Shown in pieces: positions 62,615-64,000 of a stretch of DNA of 64,000 nucleotides (positions are counted from its first letter, which is position 1; every line of letters begins with the position of its first letter). The DNA lies in contig NZ_RQRS01000024.1 in the NCBI RefSeq assembly GCF_004335085.1, positions 1-64,000 of the forward strand. The letters run 5' to 3'. Position numbers and translations under genes: made by a program. Source of the stretch: Pedobacter nototheniae (GTDB taxonomy: Bacteria; Bacteroidota; Bacteroidia; Sphingobacteriales; Sphingobacteriaceae). Below the pieces are notes generated by a model. It was not told the DNA's origin, ran no database searches, and worked only from the letters and a program-made list of their open reading frames with translations.

Positions 62615-63468
62615 TAATCTTTACTCGCTTTAAAAAGTTTTTCTTTCTCTACTGCTGATAATTTATCATAACCAGAGGTAGAAATTTTATCTAAAATGGC
62701 ATCAATTTCCTGTTGAGATACACCTTTAAACTCTGCTTTTTTAATTGGTTGTTCATTTCTAACTACTCTTAGTTTAGGCTTGCGCTCAAATAATTTGCTC
62801 CAGTCAGTTCCGCTTTGCAGGCTTTTAATAAAAGCAAAGCCTAAAAATGCACCACCTAAATGCGCCAAACTTCCACCAGCATTTGAAGAAGTAATGCCTA
62901 TAATATCTAAAATAATATACACTATTGCTAGATATTTAATTTTAACCTCTCCAAAAAACATTAAAAAAATTGAGTAATTAGGAACCAGGGTAGCTGTAGC
63001 CACAATTATAGCCATAACTGCTGCTGATGCTCCAATAAGAATAGCAGAATTTATAGAAGAGGCAAAAAATGGAAAAATATTAAACGCAGCTACATAAAAA
63101 ACGGCACCTGCTAAACCTCCTGCTATGTAAATAAAATGAAATTGTCGGGCTTTTAGAAAGTTCATAAATATGTTTCCGAACCAGAAAAGACCTATCATAT
63201 TAAAAAGTAAGTGCAAAAAGCCAGCATGAAAAAACATATAAGTAATTGCCGTATAAAAATGAGTAGGCAATGCCGATAATGCTGCAGGTAAGCCCAGATA
63301 TTCGCCAATCCAAGTATATATATTAAATGGTATACCACCCAATAAGCAGAAAACTGATATTAAGGCAGGTACCACAAATAAAATAACATTTATACCAATG
63401 TAAAAAAACAGTGGATTATCCGATTGGAATATTTTAAACTTTAAATCCTTAAAAATATTGTTATTCAT
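62614..63468 (-). CDS. Rhomboid-family intramembrane serine protease
   Basis: A 284-residue membrane protein with six helices. The start ATG at 63468 gives MNNNIFKDLKF; a longer frame upstream overlaps the neighbouring gene and is rejected. The catalytic Ser148 lies in GASAA and His203 in SLAHLGGAFLGF. The HAGFLHLLFNM segment at about 81-91 is the family's conserved helix-2 motif. A cytoplasmic tail (about 220-284) is charged. Rhomboids cut membrane-spanning substrates. Its end is shared with the EEP gene and its start overlaps the end of a second rhomboid gene by eight bases. Confidence 0.93.
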   Translation of the reverse strand: MNNNIFKDLKFKIFQSDNPLFFYIGINVILFVVPALISVFCLLGGIPFNIYTWIGEYLGLPAALSALPTHFYTAITYMFFHAGFLHLLFNMIGLFWFGNIFMNFLKARQFHFIYIAGGLAGAVFYVAAFNIFPFFASSINSAILIGASAAVMAIIVATATLVPNYSIFLMFFGEVKIKYLAIVYIILDIIGITSSNAGGSLAHLGGAFLGFAFIKSLQSGTDWSKLFERKPKLRVVRNEQPIKKAEFKGVSQQEIDAILDKISTSGYDKLSAVEKEKLFKASKD

Positions 63469-64000
63469 ACAGCGTATAAAAATTATCTTTTTTATCCTTC
63501 CATAATTTAACCAGAATAAATCCAATTAAAGCGCCACCTAAGTGTGCATAATGGGCAATAGAATCACCTTGTATTTGTGCTACACCTAAAGAAAGTTCTA
63601 TTAAAATATAAACAGGGATAATGTACTTAGCTTTAACCGGAACCGGAATAAACATAATTAAAAGTTCTGCATTAGGATAAAGCATTCCGAAGGCAACTAA
63701 AAGTCCAAAAATGGCACCAGAAGCACCTAACATGGGGCCAAAATAAATTTCCCCCAATAATTTAAATTCATCTTTACTCTTAGGTACATAAATCGTTATG
63801 TCTGAAATCCAATGCCCAGTTACTGAATATATTTCGTAAGATTGAACGGCCCATTGAAGGGCTAGTGCACCAAGTCCTGTTAAAAGATAAAATATTATAA
63901 ATTTTTTACTTCCCCATCTGGTTTCTAATAAGCTTCCAAAACTATATAGAGCAAACATATTAAATATGATATGGAAATAGTTTTGTGGACTATGCATAAA
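63461..64000 (-). CDS. Rhomboid-family protease, 5' part outside the window
   Basis: The visible part is 179 residues or slightly more, open at the window end. HSPQNYFHIIFNMFALYSFG is the helix-2 motif, GASGAIFG holds the catalytic Ser and HYAHLGGALIGF the His. The first helix is missing, so the real start lies beyond 64000 and the Met near 63997 is internal. It overlaps the next rhomboid gene by eight bases, making a tandem pair. Confidence 0.93.
   Translation of the reverse strand, partial: FMHSPQNYFHIIFNMFALYSFGSLLETRWGSKKFIIFYLLTGLGALALQWAVQSYEIYSVTGHWISDITIYVPKSKDEFKLLGEIYFGPMLGASGAIFGLLVAFGMLYPNAELLIMFIPVPVKAKYIIPVYILIELSLGVAQIQGDSIAHYAHLGGALIGFILVKLWKDKKDNFYTLYE

Noticed and set aside
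63469..63525. Longer start for the rhomboid gene at 63525
   Set aside because: It would overlap the neighbouring rhomboid gene by 65 bases and adds no conserved residues; the ATG at 63468 gives a normal N terminus.

Overview
The window comes from a low-GC member of the Bacteroidota, most likely the family Sphingobacteriaceae and probably a Pedobacter-like soil or freshwater bacterium. The grounds are the SusC/SusD pair, the FecI/FecR-type sigma/anti-sigma pair, DUF4249, DUF4974 and DUF6134-type proteins, two-component propeller/Y_Y_Y regulators, many 'FAQ/YAQ'-type signal peptides, and several promoters of the Bacteroidota form TTTG-N19-21-TAnnTTTG. The genus is an inference. There is no prophage, transposase, integrase, CRISPR array or origin in the window.

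Layout. 1-120 is the 3' end of a 5S rRNA gene and its terminator. 393-5565 (minus strand) holds a nucleotidyltransferase-like DUF4269 gene and the operon ileS - dksA-like - lspA. 5650-6104 holds two small membrane-protein genes. 6145-7195 is the first of three clusters of a dispersed composite repeat. 7286-9758 is a three-gene cassette (DUF6134-type secreted protein and two short-chain dehydrogenases). 9818-13232 is a sigma factor / FecR anti-sigma / STN-domain surface-repeat protein set. 13286-22243 holds an RND exporter, recO, two tandem tRNA-Val genes with a consensus promoter, a frameshifted GIY-YIG gene, a UbiA-like / methyltransferase / thioredoxin-reductase-like group, an amino-acid permease and an autoregulated-looking padR. 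22261-26882 is a PspC protein, a TonB-dependent receptor and a lipoprotein. 27032-37812 is mixed: tRNA-Lys, a large MG2/plug-type envelope protein, a zinc-less M16-like protein, a LytTR response regulator with an HPt protein, a CPA1 antiporter, a DUF2268-like metalloprotease, an SGNH hydrolase and a carboxylesterase.

37944-53608 is a polysaccharide utilisation locus: sensor-regulator, SusC, SusD, GH30, GH5 with a CBM6-like tail, a seven-haem-motif cytochrome c, then a second TonB-dependent receptor with its DUF4249 lipoprotein. GH30 plus GH5 points to a beta-glucan as substrate, without proving which. 55107-64000 holds a 2-hydroxyacid dehydrogenase, a CsgG/TolB-like protein, a second MG2/plug protein, a nitroreductase, and an overlapping set of an EEP-family hydrolase and two rhomboids, the last cut by the window end.

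The most unusual material is non-coding. The clusters at 6145-7195, 53692-55045 and 60014-60664 are built from two alternating modules: B (about 245-250 bp) and A (about 209 bp). All three begin and end with B (B-A-B-A-B, B-A-B-B-A-B, B-A-B). Module A carries a 21-bp inverted repeat, one arm of which is split by about 17 nt. Module B carries a 9-bp hairpin whose stem sequence differs between copies while pairing is kept. That looks like structural selection on a repeat family I cannot name.
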